DNA from: Benincasa hispida
Lineage: Eukaryota > Streptophyta > Magnoliopsida > Cucurbitales > Cucurbitaceae
Length of the DNA: 64,000 bases
Assembly: GCF_009727055.1 (NCBI RefSeq)
Contig: NC_052354.1
Location: 47,626,263 to 47,690,262, forward strand
Reading direction: 5' to 3'
This document shows, piece by piece, positions 50,831-63,580 of this stretch (its first letter is position 1; every line of letters begins with the position of its first letter). The position numbers and the translations under genes were made by a program. The notes beneath the pieces are model-generated. The model ran no database searches and was not told the origin of the DNA. It was given only the letters and a program-made list of their open reading frames with translations.

Positions 50831-52526
50831 TTCGAGTTTGCCGATTTAAATTTTGAAATTCTTGATTTGTTTAACTTATTTTCTAGAGAAGCAGGATTGG
50901 AAAGATTGTTGGAGGTCCCTCGATTATCTCTTCCACTTTTCTTTCTCTTCGATTCACATTTATATAAAGAGCGTTTATATCCATCATGGGATTTCTAAAA
51001 TAGTTACATTTTTTGAGTTGAGCCTAAGTAGCATATAATCTGAATGATTAAAAATTACGAATACATTATTTTTAGCTCAATTGTCTCTAAGAGTTCACAT
51101 CCAGAGTTTAAGCGGTACTTTCCGTGTCACGCACTAGGAGTGACCTCCCTACGGAGAGTATTTTTTAAGCTTAATATCTAGATTTCGAGACTCGCACCGA
51201 TCTCCAACGACCCCAAGTGAGACTCTCGTCTGATACTCACAACATCCAGGACGTATCATAAGAAAACGACGGGACAACACCACAAATGACGGAAACCCGG
51301 GTATCCTGCGGCGTCAAAAACCAGCATCTGGTGGTAGGCTCTAAAGAGTCAAAAGTAGCTACTAGTGGCCATATTACCTTAAAAGAGTCTTTCGAGTAAA
51401 CAAAACGAGAAGAGATTTCTTTGTAAATCAATGCGCTTCCTTTTGAGGAGCGATAAGAGTTTGCACCGAGTTATTGGAATTAATTCATTGGACATATTTA
51501 TCTGAGTCCGGTAATGAAATCCAACTTCTAACTTATGAAGCAAAAAAATGTTGGTGTACTTCTTGAAGAAGTACGAGAAGATTCATTATTCTGTATACTG
51601 CATTAAATAAAAAGTGTGAAAGCAGCAAAGTTGAAAGCAGTGTAAAGTAAAACAATTAGAAAACATTTTGATCTGATTGGGAAGGTGGATAAAGGTTTGC
51701 AGAGCTTACTCTCAGTTCATTTATGGAGGAGTGTGAAATAGGCTTCTCGATCTATGGAAGATATAAGATTTGATACTCGATAAAGATCTTAGTGGCTTTG
51801 ATTCAGGGAAGATAGAAGAAATTGAGAAGAAGAGAAAGAAAATAGTGTGGCTAATTTCACCTCATACTATTTTAATCCCAGTCATTTCCAAAAAAGAGTA
51901 AAGAAAGAAGAGTGCTTACAGATTACTTACCTACCTTTTTGGTGGTATTCGTTGTTCGAAGTCTATTGGTTTTTCAAAAGTGTTTTTTGAAACACGCATA
52001 TTAGTTTTTGATAGGATCGTATGTAGTTTATCTACTTTTCAGGTTAAATATAAACATTTTGTTCTATTTTGTGTTATTTTTAATATCTTTTTCCTCCTTT
52101 TTATTTTTCTACTTTTTATAATATCTCCTTTTTTTTTCTTATTATTTATTGTTAAGTTTGTTTTTTTTTGTGTTTAATATTTTATTTGTTATATTTTTTT
52201 TTTAGTTTGAACCCAATGTTCATATGAGTTTAATATTTTTCTGATACTCATTCTAATATATCTTCTTCCTTTATTATTTGTATTATAGATCATATCTACT
52301 ATTAACCATATTTTATAAATCTCGTGCTGAAACTTCAATTCTTTGCTCGATAAATTCGAGCTCAAGAATCTCGTCTCAAGAACTTCGATTTCTTCACTTC
52401 TGTTCATAAATCTCGCTCAAACTTGATTTAAATCTTCTCAAATTCGATCTCTCGCGTCAATATATTTCCTTATGAACTCTCACTCGACTAAATTCGCTCT
52501 AGCATGAAACATCAAAGTTACAAGGG

Positions 52527-52551
52527 NNNNNNNNNNNNNNNNNNNNNNNNN
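52527..52551. other. Assembly gap of 25 N
   Basis: Exactly 25 unknown bases. The sequence to the right restarts at the same locus as 46571, so the true gap size may be negative (overlapping ends). Confidence 0.99.
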
Positions 52552-54868
52552 TATATATATATATATATATGTATATATTTCTTTTAAAACTTCCATCAAA
52601 CAAATTTAATTATCTCCATAGATAATCAAAATTTCAAATAATTAAATTGTATTTTAACTTAGCCAAATACATAAATCTCAATTATCCAAGTAGTCTAACA
52701 TAAATTAAAGCTTAATTACAAAAATAAATTAAAACTACAAAATAAATCGGGATATTACATATAACATATTTATTAACGAATAAAACAATAAACAATTAAA
52801 TGGAAAACACTAATTAATGACAATATATTTCATAATTAATTATTAATAAAAATAAAGAACTCTCTAAATAATTAATATCAAATTCATTTTGATTTCCTTT
52901 AAAATACAAATTATAAATTATTATGAAAATTAAATAAGAGAGAGAATGTACTGCAAGGTTAAATTTGTCCAAAAAAATATGTAGAAATCTAGTTAGGAAA
53001 TACCGTTCAAGTTTAGGCTATTTATAAAATATCACTAATGAATTAGGTTAATCTTTCTTTAAAAAAAAAAAGAAAAAAGATTAGAGGCTCGAATTTTTCG
53101 AACAAAAAATATTTGATCATAAGTTCAAGTTAGCCTAAGTGGCATGTAACTTGTGGCCCAAAAGGAGGTTAAAGTGAAGTGTGTAAGTCCATTTGATTTA
53201 GCAAAGTTCGAAAAGTGAGGGCCTTAACTTCTGGATCATGGACAACAATCAAGCATTTTCTTTCACATTTATGAAACATTAGTGGAATCTACTGGACAAA
53301 TGTCTTAAAATTTAATAATATTTCATAACTAGATTTCAATAATATTTCAATATATTTTTAATCTTTCGATATATTCTTATTCCTCTTTTAATTTTGTAAT
53401 ATTTTCAAATTAAAATTATATCATTTTTAGATTTAATATTAATTACATAAGAGTTTTATTTTTTGAAATATCATTCATTACATTATTTCTTATCAATAAA
53501 TTTTCAAAATATTTAATTTTTTTTCTATTAACATTTTTTTTCCGAATTTTCACCTTGCTTTTCTTATTTAATAATTTCGATTGATATTTATTTAAAACAA
53601 AATATTCAAATTAATATTTCTTTCATTAAGAGATTTTCATTTATTTTCTTCCATATTCAAAGCGGAAAAACAATCACATCCCTATTGAGATCTCAACTAT
53701 ATTTAGAATATATGGTAATATACTAAAAGATGTAAATATACATCAAGTATAAAATATATATTTTTTTTTTGTGTGTTTACAAATATACTGAAAAACATAA
53801 ATATATATTGCATATATTGTTCGGTATATATATAAGATGGTATATTGTGCAAATTGTCTTGTTCATATACTTATCAAATATATCCTATTTTATTTCCAAA
53901 AAATTCAAATATATAATGTTGTATATATCAAATATAGTTTTTTTTCTCCTATGAAGTTTCTTGTCGATTCTTGCTTTTATTTATGAGCGCAACAATTTTC
54001 GAATTTTAAAAGAAACTTTCCTTGTGTAAATTTTAAAAAGAAAACTATTTTGAGAAGTTCATAATAGTGCGAAACTTCCTTTACATGCTTCTTTTGGTAT
54101 TATTATTATTAATTTATTTAAAAACAACTTAATAGTATAAGAAGTGTTGAAAAAGTAACTTGGGCTAGACATTTGTGTGTAAAATAATAACCAATTAGGA
54201 TATTCATGTAAAAACTATGAAAGTTTATATAGATGTGTAATTAGACTTATTTATTTACACTGTAAAACCTATCAATAAATGTTAAACTGCATGACCTTCC
54301 TTCCTTGACCGTTGTTATACTAAAAAAAGAATAAGTAAATAAATCACATTATTGAAAAATATTATTTAATTTCCATGGTGCAAGTTCACTTTTTTTTAGT
54401 ATAACAATCTAGTGCGAGAGGTTTCAACCTTTGATCTCTTACTTAAAAATATATGTTTTATCATATATGTTAATTAAATCATGCTCAAATTGGTAACAAG
54501 CTCATATTGTTATGTTTTTTTTTTCCATTTAACATAACGTTTAAAATTTGTTGTAATTAAACGACAATGTATGTAGATAGATGTGAGATATTACACTCTT
54601 TTATATAGATAGATGTGAGATATTACACTCTTTTAGTTGGTGATAATGGTTTATCCCATTAAACTATATATTAAGGCTGGCATGGTATTTTTAATTTGTA
54701 TTTTACCTGCATGTTTTGTTCGGTAAAAATGTCTGTTCACACGAGGTTTTCGGAGAAACTTGTTTCGTGGAATTTGAACTTTGTATTTGTATCAATCTCA
54801 GTATAGCAAGTACAATATCTAACACAATAATTCTTTGATGCATTCAAAATAAACTTTAATATTTAAAC

Positions 54869-55122
54869 TGGTTAATCTTCTTGAATGATCAGCCTTTGAG
54901 CTTGTTGATCTTCTGGGATGATTGGCCTTTTGGTTTATTGATCTTCTTGGATGATCGACTTTTGGGCTTGTTAATCTTCTTGAATGATTCGCCTTTGGGC
55001 TTGTTGCTCTAATTGGATGATCAACTTTTTGGGTTGGTTGATCTTCTTGAATGATCGCCCTTTGGGTTTGATGATCTTCTTGGATGATCGGCCTTTGGGC
55101 TTGATGATCTTCTTAGAGGATC
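54869..55122. repeat. 33-bp tandem array, about 8 units (copy B)
   Basis: Same array as at 48893-49145 with a few single-base differences. Confidence 0.85.
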
Positions 55123-55458
55123 AGTGTTTGCACGAGATTTCCAGAGAAACTTTTTTTGTGGAGTTAAACATGAGTTAGTATCGATGTTGAAGTTGATTTG
55201 ATGTGATGTATTTCGATCTCTAGTACTTGATCCTCTGATTCTCTCTCGATTGAATGCATACACTTGATGTATAGAAGCGGAGATTGTGGATGTTCTTGAG
55301 CTTGGAGTCTTGGAAGAATGCTTGTATCTTCAAAGGACTTCAGTTTTCAAGTGTGATCAGCTTCAAGAGTTAGGGCGTCTTTTGATTGTTGGGAGAATTC
55401 TCTCTAGGTCATCTGGAGTATAAAGTTGCCGACCTCCAAACAATGAAGAGAACTTCTC

Positions 55459-55470
55459 TATTTATAGAGT
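55459..55470 (-). promoter_or_regulatory. TATA-box-like site of an LTR-like segment (copy B)
   Basis: Same minus-strand CTCTATAAATAGAGAAG as at 49481-49492. Confidence 0.45.
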
Positions 55471-56554
55471 TATCAAGTGGGGCTCGTGGGCTTGGACTTG
55501 GTTAGTCCATGGGCTTGGCCCTTGGACCCAATTAGTTGGACTTGGGCTTGATTGATCAATTAAGCTACGGGATTTATATTTGATCGGGCCGGTCCTGTCG
55601 GCGGTCGGTTCAGAAGAGGAATGATAGAAACACCCGCGGGTGAACGAAAGTGTAGTAATACTAACCGGAATAGGAAAAAAAGACCTATATTGTCTCCTAA
55701 AGAAGTCAATATATGGTCTTAAACAATCATAACGTTGTTGGTATGGAAGATGTCAAAAATTGGCTTTAAGAGAAGTTCGTTTGAAATGTGGAAAATTCAT
55801 GATTTCCTTACCTATTATAGTAACAATATCTGTAACCGTAACGAAGTCAATGATAGACTTCTTAACTGGTTATCAACTTTCAAAGAAACCCGATATATAG
55901 ATATCACCTAAGTTCTATCACCAATATCACTAAGATCCCTCATATCGTGGATATCATCGATTATGTACCCATGATCACTTCCTTCCCTAACCAATGTGAG
56001 ATTTTGTTGGCACTCCGAAATACAACACAATCGAGTAAACTCTTTACTCAATCACGTAGCATTAGCTATGCGATCATTTAGCAAATACAACACGATCGAG
56101 TAGAACTTTTCTACACGATCAGATAGCCCAAGCTAAACGAAATTTGCTGTTGGGTGCTTTCTTTCTTTTCACTTTTCTATTCGCTTCTTTGGTTCCTTGC
56201 CCCTCTAATTCTCTCAGGAAAACGTATAATGGGTGGGGAACAGAAAAATGGTTCATTCCTTTTTCATCTTCTTCCTTTAAATGTCAGAAATATGGTGATA
56301 GGGAAAACTAGCACACAATCTTTTGTATCTTTTCCAGTATTCAGGAAGAGTTTCACCAACAATTATTATTATTATTATTATTATTATATAAATATAATTA
56401 TATAATATATTCATTGGGACGGGGAATCGGAGCGGGGACGTGGACGGGGAATCTCCATTTAGCCAACGGGGAAAAAATTATTCCCCCTCCCTCCCCCATT
56501 CCCCGTCTAATCGGAGATTCCTTGTCCTCTTTGCTAACCTCCTTCTTCTATCCT

Positions 56555-56830
56555 TTGTCTTGCAGCTCAAATCCGATGATGTCCAAACACTTTTGGAGTT
56601 TGAGCTGGATTACGGCTTTGGTCAACATGTCAGAAGCATTATCCAAGGTATGTATTTTCAGAAAAGGAGAAACAAAATCCTATTAGACATGGTTCGTTCT
56701 AAGATGAGTTATGCTCAATTGCCTTATTCGTTTTTGGGATATGCAGTAGAGACAGTTGTATACATTTAGAACATGGTTCCTTCCCAATAAGAATTGTTTA
56801 ATACTTCGAGTTTGCCGATTTTATTTTGAA
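56555..56830. pseudogene. Copia pol debris: RNase H end (-) abutting integrase fragment (+), copy B
   Basis: The minus strand from about 56650 reads NASDMLTKAVIQLKLQKCLD, a copia RNase H C-terminus. It is followed on that strand by a G-rich tract (about 56466-56510) resembling a polypurine tract and then LTR-like sequence. The plus strand from about 56670 reads RRNKILLDMVRSKMSYAQLP and FLGYAVETVVYI, a copia integrase C-terminal block, ending in TAG near 56767. Two copia remnants in opposite orientation meet here. Confidence 0.6.
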
Positions 56831-58139
56831 TTCTTGATTTGTTTACTTATTTTCTAGGAGAACAGGATTGGAAAGATTGTTGAGTCCCTCATTATCTCTT
56901 CCACTTTTCTTCTCTTATTCATTTATAAAGAGGTTTATACCTCAATGAGATTTCTAAAATAGTTACATTTTTTGAGTTGAGCTAAGTAGCATATAATTGA
57001 ATGATTAAAAATATACGATACATTATTTTTAGCTCTTACGTCTCTAAGAGTTCACAATCCAGATTTAAGCGGTACTTCGTGTCACCCTAGGAGTGACCTC
57101 CCTACGGAGAGTATTTTTTAGCTTAAATCTAGATTTCGGACTCCACCGATCTACCAACACCCCAGTGAGACTCTCGTCTGATACTACACGATCCGGACGT
57201 ACACGATCAAGAAAACAGGGACAACACCACCAATAGGAAGACCCGGGTATCCTCGGCGTCAAAAACCCATCTGGTGTAGCTCTAAATCAAAGTGAGCTAC
57301 TAGTGCCATGATTACCTTAAAAGAGTCTTTCGATGAAACCAGAGAGAAAGTCTCTTTGTAATCAATGCCTTCCTTTTGAGGAGCGATAAGAGTTTCACCG
57401 AGTTATTGGAATTAATTCATGACATATTACCTAGTCCTAATGAAATTCCAACTTCTACTTATGAAGCAAAAAAAATGTTGGGTACTCTTGGAATGAAGTA
57501 CGAGAAGATTCATTATTCTGTATATGCATTAAATAAAAGTTGAAGGCAGAAGTTGAAAATACATTAAATAAAACAATTAAAACATTTTGATCTGATTGAG
57601 GTGGAAAAGTTTGCAAGCTTACTCTATTCATTTATGGATTGAAATAGGCTTCTCGATCTTAGAATATAAGATTTGATACTGCGATAAAATCTTATGGCTT
57701 TGATCAGGGAGATAGAGAAATTGAGAGAAGAGAAGAAACAATAGTTGGGCAAGTTCAACCTCAACTATTAGATCCCTAGCATTTCCAAGAAAGAGTAAAG
57801 AAAGAGAGGGCTTACAGATTACTACCACCTTTTGGGTATTCGTTTTGAACATGGTTTTTTCAAAAAGTGTTTTTGAAACACCATATGAGTTTTGGAGAGG
57901 ACGTAAAGGAAGTTTACATCACTTCAAGAGAAGATTAACATTTTGTTATTTTGTGTAAATACTTTCCCTTATTTTTCTATTTTTGAAAATCCCCCTCTAC
58001 ATTATTGTAAGTTTGGGGGTTTAATTTTACTATTTGTATAAGTTTGAACCCAATTCATATGAGTTTAATATTCGAATCTCATTCAAATATATCTCTCTTA
58101 TGTAGTTTGTATTATAGATCATATCTATAATTAACCATA

Positions 58140-58330
58140 TTTTATAAATCGTGCTGAAACTCAATCTTTTGCTGAAAATCGACTCAAGAATCTCGCTCAA
58201 ACTCGATTTCTCACTTCTGGTTCAAAATCTCGCTCAAACTTGATTTAAAATCTTGCTCAAATTCGATCTCTCGCTCAAAATTCCATTAGAATCTCACTCG
58301 AACTAGAAATCTCGCTCATAGCATGAACAT
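58140..58330. repeat. TCTCGCTCAAA subrepeat array
   Basis: Repeated ATCTCGCTCAAACTTGATTT-like units, similar in wording to the arrays near the ends of the Mutator-like element (46047-46160). A noisier version ends copy A at about 52320-52500. Confidence 0.6.
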
Positions 58331-58711
58331 CAAATGTACAAAAGGAAAAACTGTACTAACAAAGGTAGAAGCGTTTTCACGCTCCGATGCGCACTCCAAT
58401 CGATCACAGCAACCACGAGCGCTGATCTACACGACCGCAACACCGCACGAACACAGCACGAACTCTTCGTGCTCATCCTCAACGATCTCCTCTGCAACAA
58501 TGAATGGCCTCCTAGCACCACGAACGGCCTCCGGAAAACCTCGACGGTGTCAAGTTGAGTCTGACACCACCAACAAGGCGACCTTGGTATTCTCGGTGTG
58601 AAAATCTAGAGGGTGGGCTTTGTTCGGACTTGGTGTGAGGCAGACAAACGAAGGAAAGATAGATCGTGTACACAACTGGGCAAGTGGGAGAAGTCGGATA
58701 CCTATCATATA

Positions 58712-58872
58712 GGTCGATGCCCAATCGTTTAGATACAACTATGCGATCGTTTAGATCGACAAACTCTACACGATCGTTTACCTTGGGCCAGCGATCGTCT
58801 AGCAAAGCTATACGATTGTTTAGTAAACACTGTACGATCGTTTAGCGAGCACCTGCACGATCGTTTACTTAG
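58712..58872. repeat. Clustered ACGATCGTTTAG motifs, about six units
   Basis: Irregular 25-30 bp units around (G/A)CGATCGTTTAG, e.g. TGCGATCGTTTAGATCGAC and TGTACGATCGTTTAGCGAGC. CGATCG is palindromic. A diverged relative lies in the duplicated block (about 50040-50160 and 56020-56130). Confidence 0.7.
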
Positions 58873-59556
58873 CCCAATTAGTAAATCTATATTTACTTGA
58901 CAACTTCCATGAGTTTCTTTTCGCTGGAGAGAAAACTCAAATTCTTTTTCAAACTTTTGTAAAAAAACCTCTTTTTCAAAATAAGAAACCGATTTCCTTT
59001 CAAAACCTCACGGTTACCATGATCAATAACCACCCACTACATTTGGTTATTTTAAAAAAAAAGTATTAATTATCTAATAATCAATATTATTATAAATATA
59101 AATGATAACCAACTTATCATACTATATTTATAACCTACAGTTTTAATATTTCATCTCATGAAACATATAAACCATGGTTCTTTTTCTATTCCATGGTACT
59201 TAATGTAAATCTCACTTACATCAATTCCTCCACTGGATGTATCTGATACATCATACCGATTATATCACATATAATCAAAATACCTCTTGTCAATTTGAAC
59301 ATTTAAAATCAACACCAAGAACTTGATCCTTCAACATGATTCAAGCTACCAAGGGGACCTCATGGACCTGTAGATTCGACACTCCAACAGTATGTGAATA
59401 ACTGACTAAACTCTTTAGTCACGGGATCCACCATCAGTTAACTGCCAGGCATTCCACTAAAGATCGACAGTTGAACTCTCCTTACCACAGATATATTATG
59501 TGTCCATCTTAACCAATCAACTGTGCAACAACCCTTCACAGATCGCTTGTAAGTAT

Positions 59557-60363
59557 AGCTGGGCCAATAACCGTTATGCCCCTGTAGTTACATCTATTTC
59601 CTTAAGTACCACTAATCCCTCTAGTGAACATAAGTCATAGTGCTACTATGATTGTGTCTTCTCTTCCAAAGAGAAGTTGTGGCCACTATGTTCAAGCCCT
59701 GGAATCAGCCCTTAAGGGAGCAATCTCTCTACTTATCCCTGCTTCGAGAAAGGAGTGAATTCCATATTGTGAATTGAGTTCCTAGCTCCCAGATCAGAAA
59801 GGTCCCAAAAAAGGTAGGCATGTTGAGTTGGCAATCTGGCCACTCTCACCTATACTAATCAAAGGACTGCTATCAAAGGAAGAAGTTCCCAAAACACTCA
59901 GGATTGAGGTCGTGTCACCTATGGTCGTTTAGGTGAGATGTAAGCCTCTAGTATCCCCTGTAATTAAGCTGGGCCAATAACCGCTATGCCCCTGTAATTA
60001 CATCTGTCTCCTTAAGTACCACTGATCTCTCTAATGAACATAAGTCATAGTCCTACTATGACTGAGACTTCTCTTCCAAAGAGAAGTTGTGGCCACTATG
60101 TTCAAGCCCTAGAATCAGTCCTTAAGGAAGCAATCTCTCTACTTACCTGCTTCGGGAAAGAAGTGAATTCCATATTGTGGATTGAGTTTCCAACTCCCAG
60201 ATCAGACAAGTCTCAAAAAAGGTAGGCATGTTGAGTTGGCAATCTGGCCACTCTCACCCATATTAATCAAAGGACCGCCCTCAAAGGTAGGAGTTCCCAA
60301 AACACTCAGGATTAAGGTCGTGTCACCTATGGTCATTTAGGTGAGATGTAAGTCTCTAGTATC
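59557..60363. repeat. Tandem duplication of a 400-bp LTR segment
   Basis: Two units, 59557-59954 and 59967-60363, each from AGCTGGGCCAATAACCG to TCTCTAGTATC or TCTAGTATC; period 410. They differ by scattered substitutions and a few short indels. Confidence 0.9.
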
Positions 60364-61335
60364 AGCGGCGTTATATACAAAATCTAGTCATCTCATGTTC
60401 CAGGTCTTATACAAACTCTTTGTATAGGACACCCCTGTTCCACGTCTCCACATGAATAGTCAGGATCTACCATCTGTAGTAGTTTACAACACTTGCAAAT
60501 CTCTACAAAGCGGGCCGTATCCGTAGTGTCACAAGGATCAGGTATCCCACCTTAATCCTTATACTACAGACCTATTTAAGTTATCACTTAAGGCATGATT
60601 CATTTGTATATCACATATACATGCTTAAGTTCACATAAGATAACCAAGGAGCTTTGTTTATTGGATATGAGTAAATGCATGAATTAAATAACACTTATTT
60701 TATTCATTAAACGATGTGTATCTTTATAAAACAACGAGACTCCGGGAGAATTAGGACACCAATCCCAATAATCTTCCACTTGTACTAATGACTTAGGAGA
60801 CTAATGTACAGTACAATATAAAAATGTATAATATACAATAAACTAGGGAAAACCCCAATAGCATCTCCCACTTGCCCTAGACAAGATGTCGCATGTCCCG
60901 TAGACCCAGACTTTCCAGGTGACCCTCAAACACTTTAGCCGTGAGGGCCTTTGTAAAAGGTTCAACAACGTTGTATCCTGTAAGGATCAGATCATTATCT
61001 CCATATACAAGCATGTAGTCTCTCATTCTTCGAAGATACTTCAGGATCGTTTTGACCGCCGTCCAGTGATCAAATCCTTGATTGGACTGATATCGACTGA
61101 CAATCCCTACTGGATAGCAAATTTTGGGTCTAGTACACAACATTGCATACATCAAGCTTCCTACAACAAAAGCATAGGGAATCTGTCTCATCTCCTTAAC
61201 CTCTTGAGGTGTCTTAGGACATTGATCCTTAGACAGAATGATTCCATGCCTAAAGGGTAATAAACCCCTCTTGGAATCCTGCATCCTATACCTGATCAAC
61301 ATTTGATCAATGTACAATGCCTGAGACAGAGCTAA

Positions 61336-61866
61336 CTATTTTTTCTTGCGATCCCGAATAATCTGGATCCCGAGAACATACTGTGCCTCACCTAAATCTT
61401 TCATTTGGAACTGGGCAGCTAGCCAACTTTTAATGTCAGTCAGATACCCTACATCATTCCCAATGAGTAGGATATCATCTACATACAGTACCAGGAAAGC
61501 TACTGAGTTGTTGATAATCTTCTTGTATACACAAGACTCATCAACGTTCTGGTCAAAGCCAAACGATTTGACAGCAGTGTCAAATCTAATGTTCCAAGAT
61601 CTAGATGCTTGTTTCAGCCTAGAAATGGACTTAAGCTTGTAAACTCTTTGCTTTTGATCTGGAACGATGAACCCCTCTAATTGAGTCATATAGATGGTCT
61701 CCTCAAGATTACCATTAAGAAAGGCAGTCTTGACGTCCATTTGCCATATTTCATAATCATAAAATGTGGCTATGGACAGGAGAATCTTGATAGACTTCAG
61801 CATGACAACAGGTGAGAAAGTTTCCTCATAGTCAACTTCCTCAACCTGGGTATAACCCTTTGCCAC
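61336..61866 (-). pseudogene. Copia reverse transcriptase domain segment
   Basis: An open stretch of 176 codons with the RT hallmark YVDDILLIGND and MDVKTAFLNGNL. SISRLKQASRSWN stands where active elements have a GLKQASR motif. Part of the large copia element; it ends in RDRKKK then a stop, with the rest in another frame. Confidence 0.85.
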
Positions 61867-63001
61867 GAGTCTAGCCTTAAAGGTTTGCTCCTTTCCATCT
61901 ACACCTCTCTTTTGCTTATAGATCCACTTACACTCAATAGGTCTTACCCCATCAGGTGGATCAACACCCAGACGTTATTGAAGTACATAGACCCCATTTC
62001 CTAGTTCAAGGCCTTAACCCATTCATCTTTGTCAATATCCTCCATTGCTTTCTTAAATGACAATGGATCCTCGATCCCATCATTCATAATGATGTTTTGG
62101 GCTTCAGTCAAACCTATGTAGCGATCTGGTGGGTTCATAACCCTCCCAATCTCACGTAAAACAAGCTTACTTCGTGGCTTACGATCTCTCATGTGATTTT
62201 CTTCCAAGAAGATAGCATTAGTGGAAACAAACACTTTGTTCTCACTCGAATCATAGAAGTATCCTCCTCTCGTTTATTTGGGGTAGATTACAAAGAGACA
62301 AACCTTTGAACATGGTTCCAACTTCTTTGGATTAGTCGCTAGCACATGTGCCGAACAACCCCAAATCCTGAAGTGGCATAAATTACCTTTACGGCCTCTC
62401 CATAACTCAATAGGTGTTTCAGAAAAACTTTTTGAGAGAACGTTGTTTAGGATATAACATGCAGTCTACACTGCATAACCCCAAAACAAGTCTAGAAGAT
62501 GAGCATAACTCATATAGACCGAACCATGTCCAACAAGGTCTTGTTTCTCCTTTCTGATACACCATTCTGCTGAGGTGTACCAAGGGTCGAGAGTTGGGAT
62601 GCAAGCCCATGTTCTATCATATAGTTCTGGAATTAGAGGTCCATATACTCTCCATCACGATTAGATCGTAGTGTTTTTATCTTCTTACCTAACAAGTTTT
62701 CAACTTCAACCTTATACTACTTGAACATGTCAAGGGCTTCAGACTTACGTTGCATTAGGAAGAGATACCCAAACCTTGAATAATCATCTATGAAAGAGAT
62801 GAAATATTCATACCTACTCGAGCTCTAACATTCATCGAACCACAGAGGTCTGAATGTACAAGCTCCAAGGCTTCCTTGGCTCTGTAACCTTTTCCAGTAA
62901 AATGTCGTTTGGTCATCTAGCCTTCGAGGCATGATTCACATACTCATAAGGAGTTTGCTTCTAAACTCTTTAAAAGTCCACTTTTCACCAACTTCTCAAT
63001 C

Positions 63002-63580
63002 CTATTGTGGTTGGTGTGACCTAACCTTAGATGCCAAAGATGGCCGTTTTACCTTTGGAGAAACATTTGGTCTTTTAGCTATTGTTGTTGTACTCAACAT
63101 TTCAATGTTAAACAAGGCTTTTATGACTAATGACCTTAGTACATATAAGTTATTTTCCATTGAACCATAACCAATCTCCATTCCATTCTTGAAAATAAAC
63201 ACTTTATTCTCAGAAAAGGAGACGGTATAGCCTTGTTCAATGAGACAAGAAACCGAGATTAAGTTCCTCTTAATATGAGGAACTACAAAAACATTATCCA
63301 GCGATAGATAACGTTTCTTGTCAACAAATAACTTCAACCTGACTATAGTAACAGCTGAAACAACTTCACCAGAACTGACTCGAAGAGTCATCTCTCCCTG
63401 TGGCAACGTTTGCCAGGAATTGAATCCTTGGTAAGAGGAACTGACATGATTGGTAGCACCTGAATCAAGGATCCAGGCAGAATCATTATTCTCTACCAGA
63501 CATGTCTTCAAGACCAATAAATCATATTTACTGTCTTGTCTCCTCTTTTGGAGAGTAGTGGGATCGAGGTCGTTTGCCAC
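63002..63580 (-). pseudogene. Copia protease and GAG-pre-integrase segment
   Basis: 192 codons with the aspartic protease motif ILDSGATNHV and the pre-integrase region (NNLYVLRS). The His/Cys zinc region expected downstream is not intact. Confidence 0.8.

Larger units (their letters stand above)
46571..52526. repeat. Copy A of a 5.9-kb direct duplication
   Basis: Matches 52552-58344 in order from end to end. The coordinate offset is 5972 at the start, about 5979 near 50430, and falls to 5819 by the end, so the right third differs by many small indels. Content: AT-rich sequence, a 33-bp tandem array, an LTR-like promoter segment, copia debris and an AT-rich end with TCTCGCTCAAA words. No intact gene. 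It ends directly at the N run. Confidence 0.9.
52552..58344. repeat. Copy B of the 5.9-kb direct duplication
   Basis: Partner of 46571-52526. Differences are mainly 1-3 base indels, often in homopolymers, and become dense after about 56900, where this copy is shorter by about 160 bases. It ends near GCATGAACATCAAATGTAC, matching the last bases before the gap. Confidence 0.9.
58345..60863 (-). repeat. 3' LTR region of the large copia element (left end uncertain)
   Basis: On the minus strand the pol stop is followed by the polypurine-like TAGGGCAAGTGGGAGA (60879-60864) and then TGCTATTGGGG, so the LTR begins at 60863. Sequence from there to at least 58700 is non-coding and contains an internal 400-bp duplication and ACGATCGTTTAG motifs. 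The left boundary was not found because no second LTR is in the window. Confidence 0.6.

Noticed and set aside
46571..58344. Recent segmental tandem duplication as a biological event
   Set aside because: The 25-N gap at the joint, the restart in the same microsatellite and the indel-heavy differences fit an assembly duplication better.
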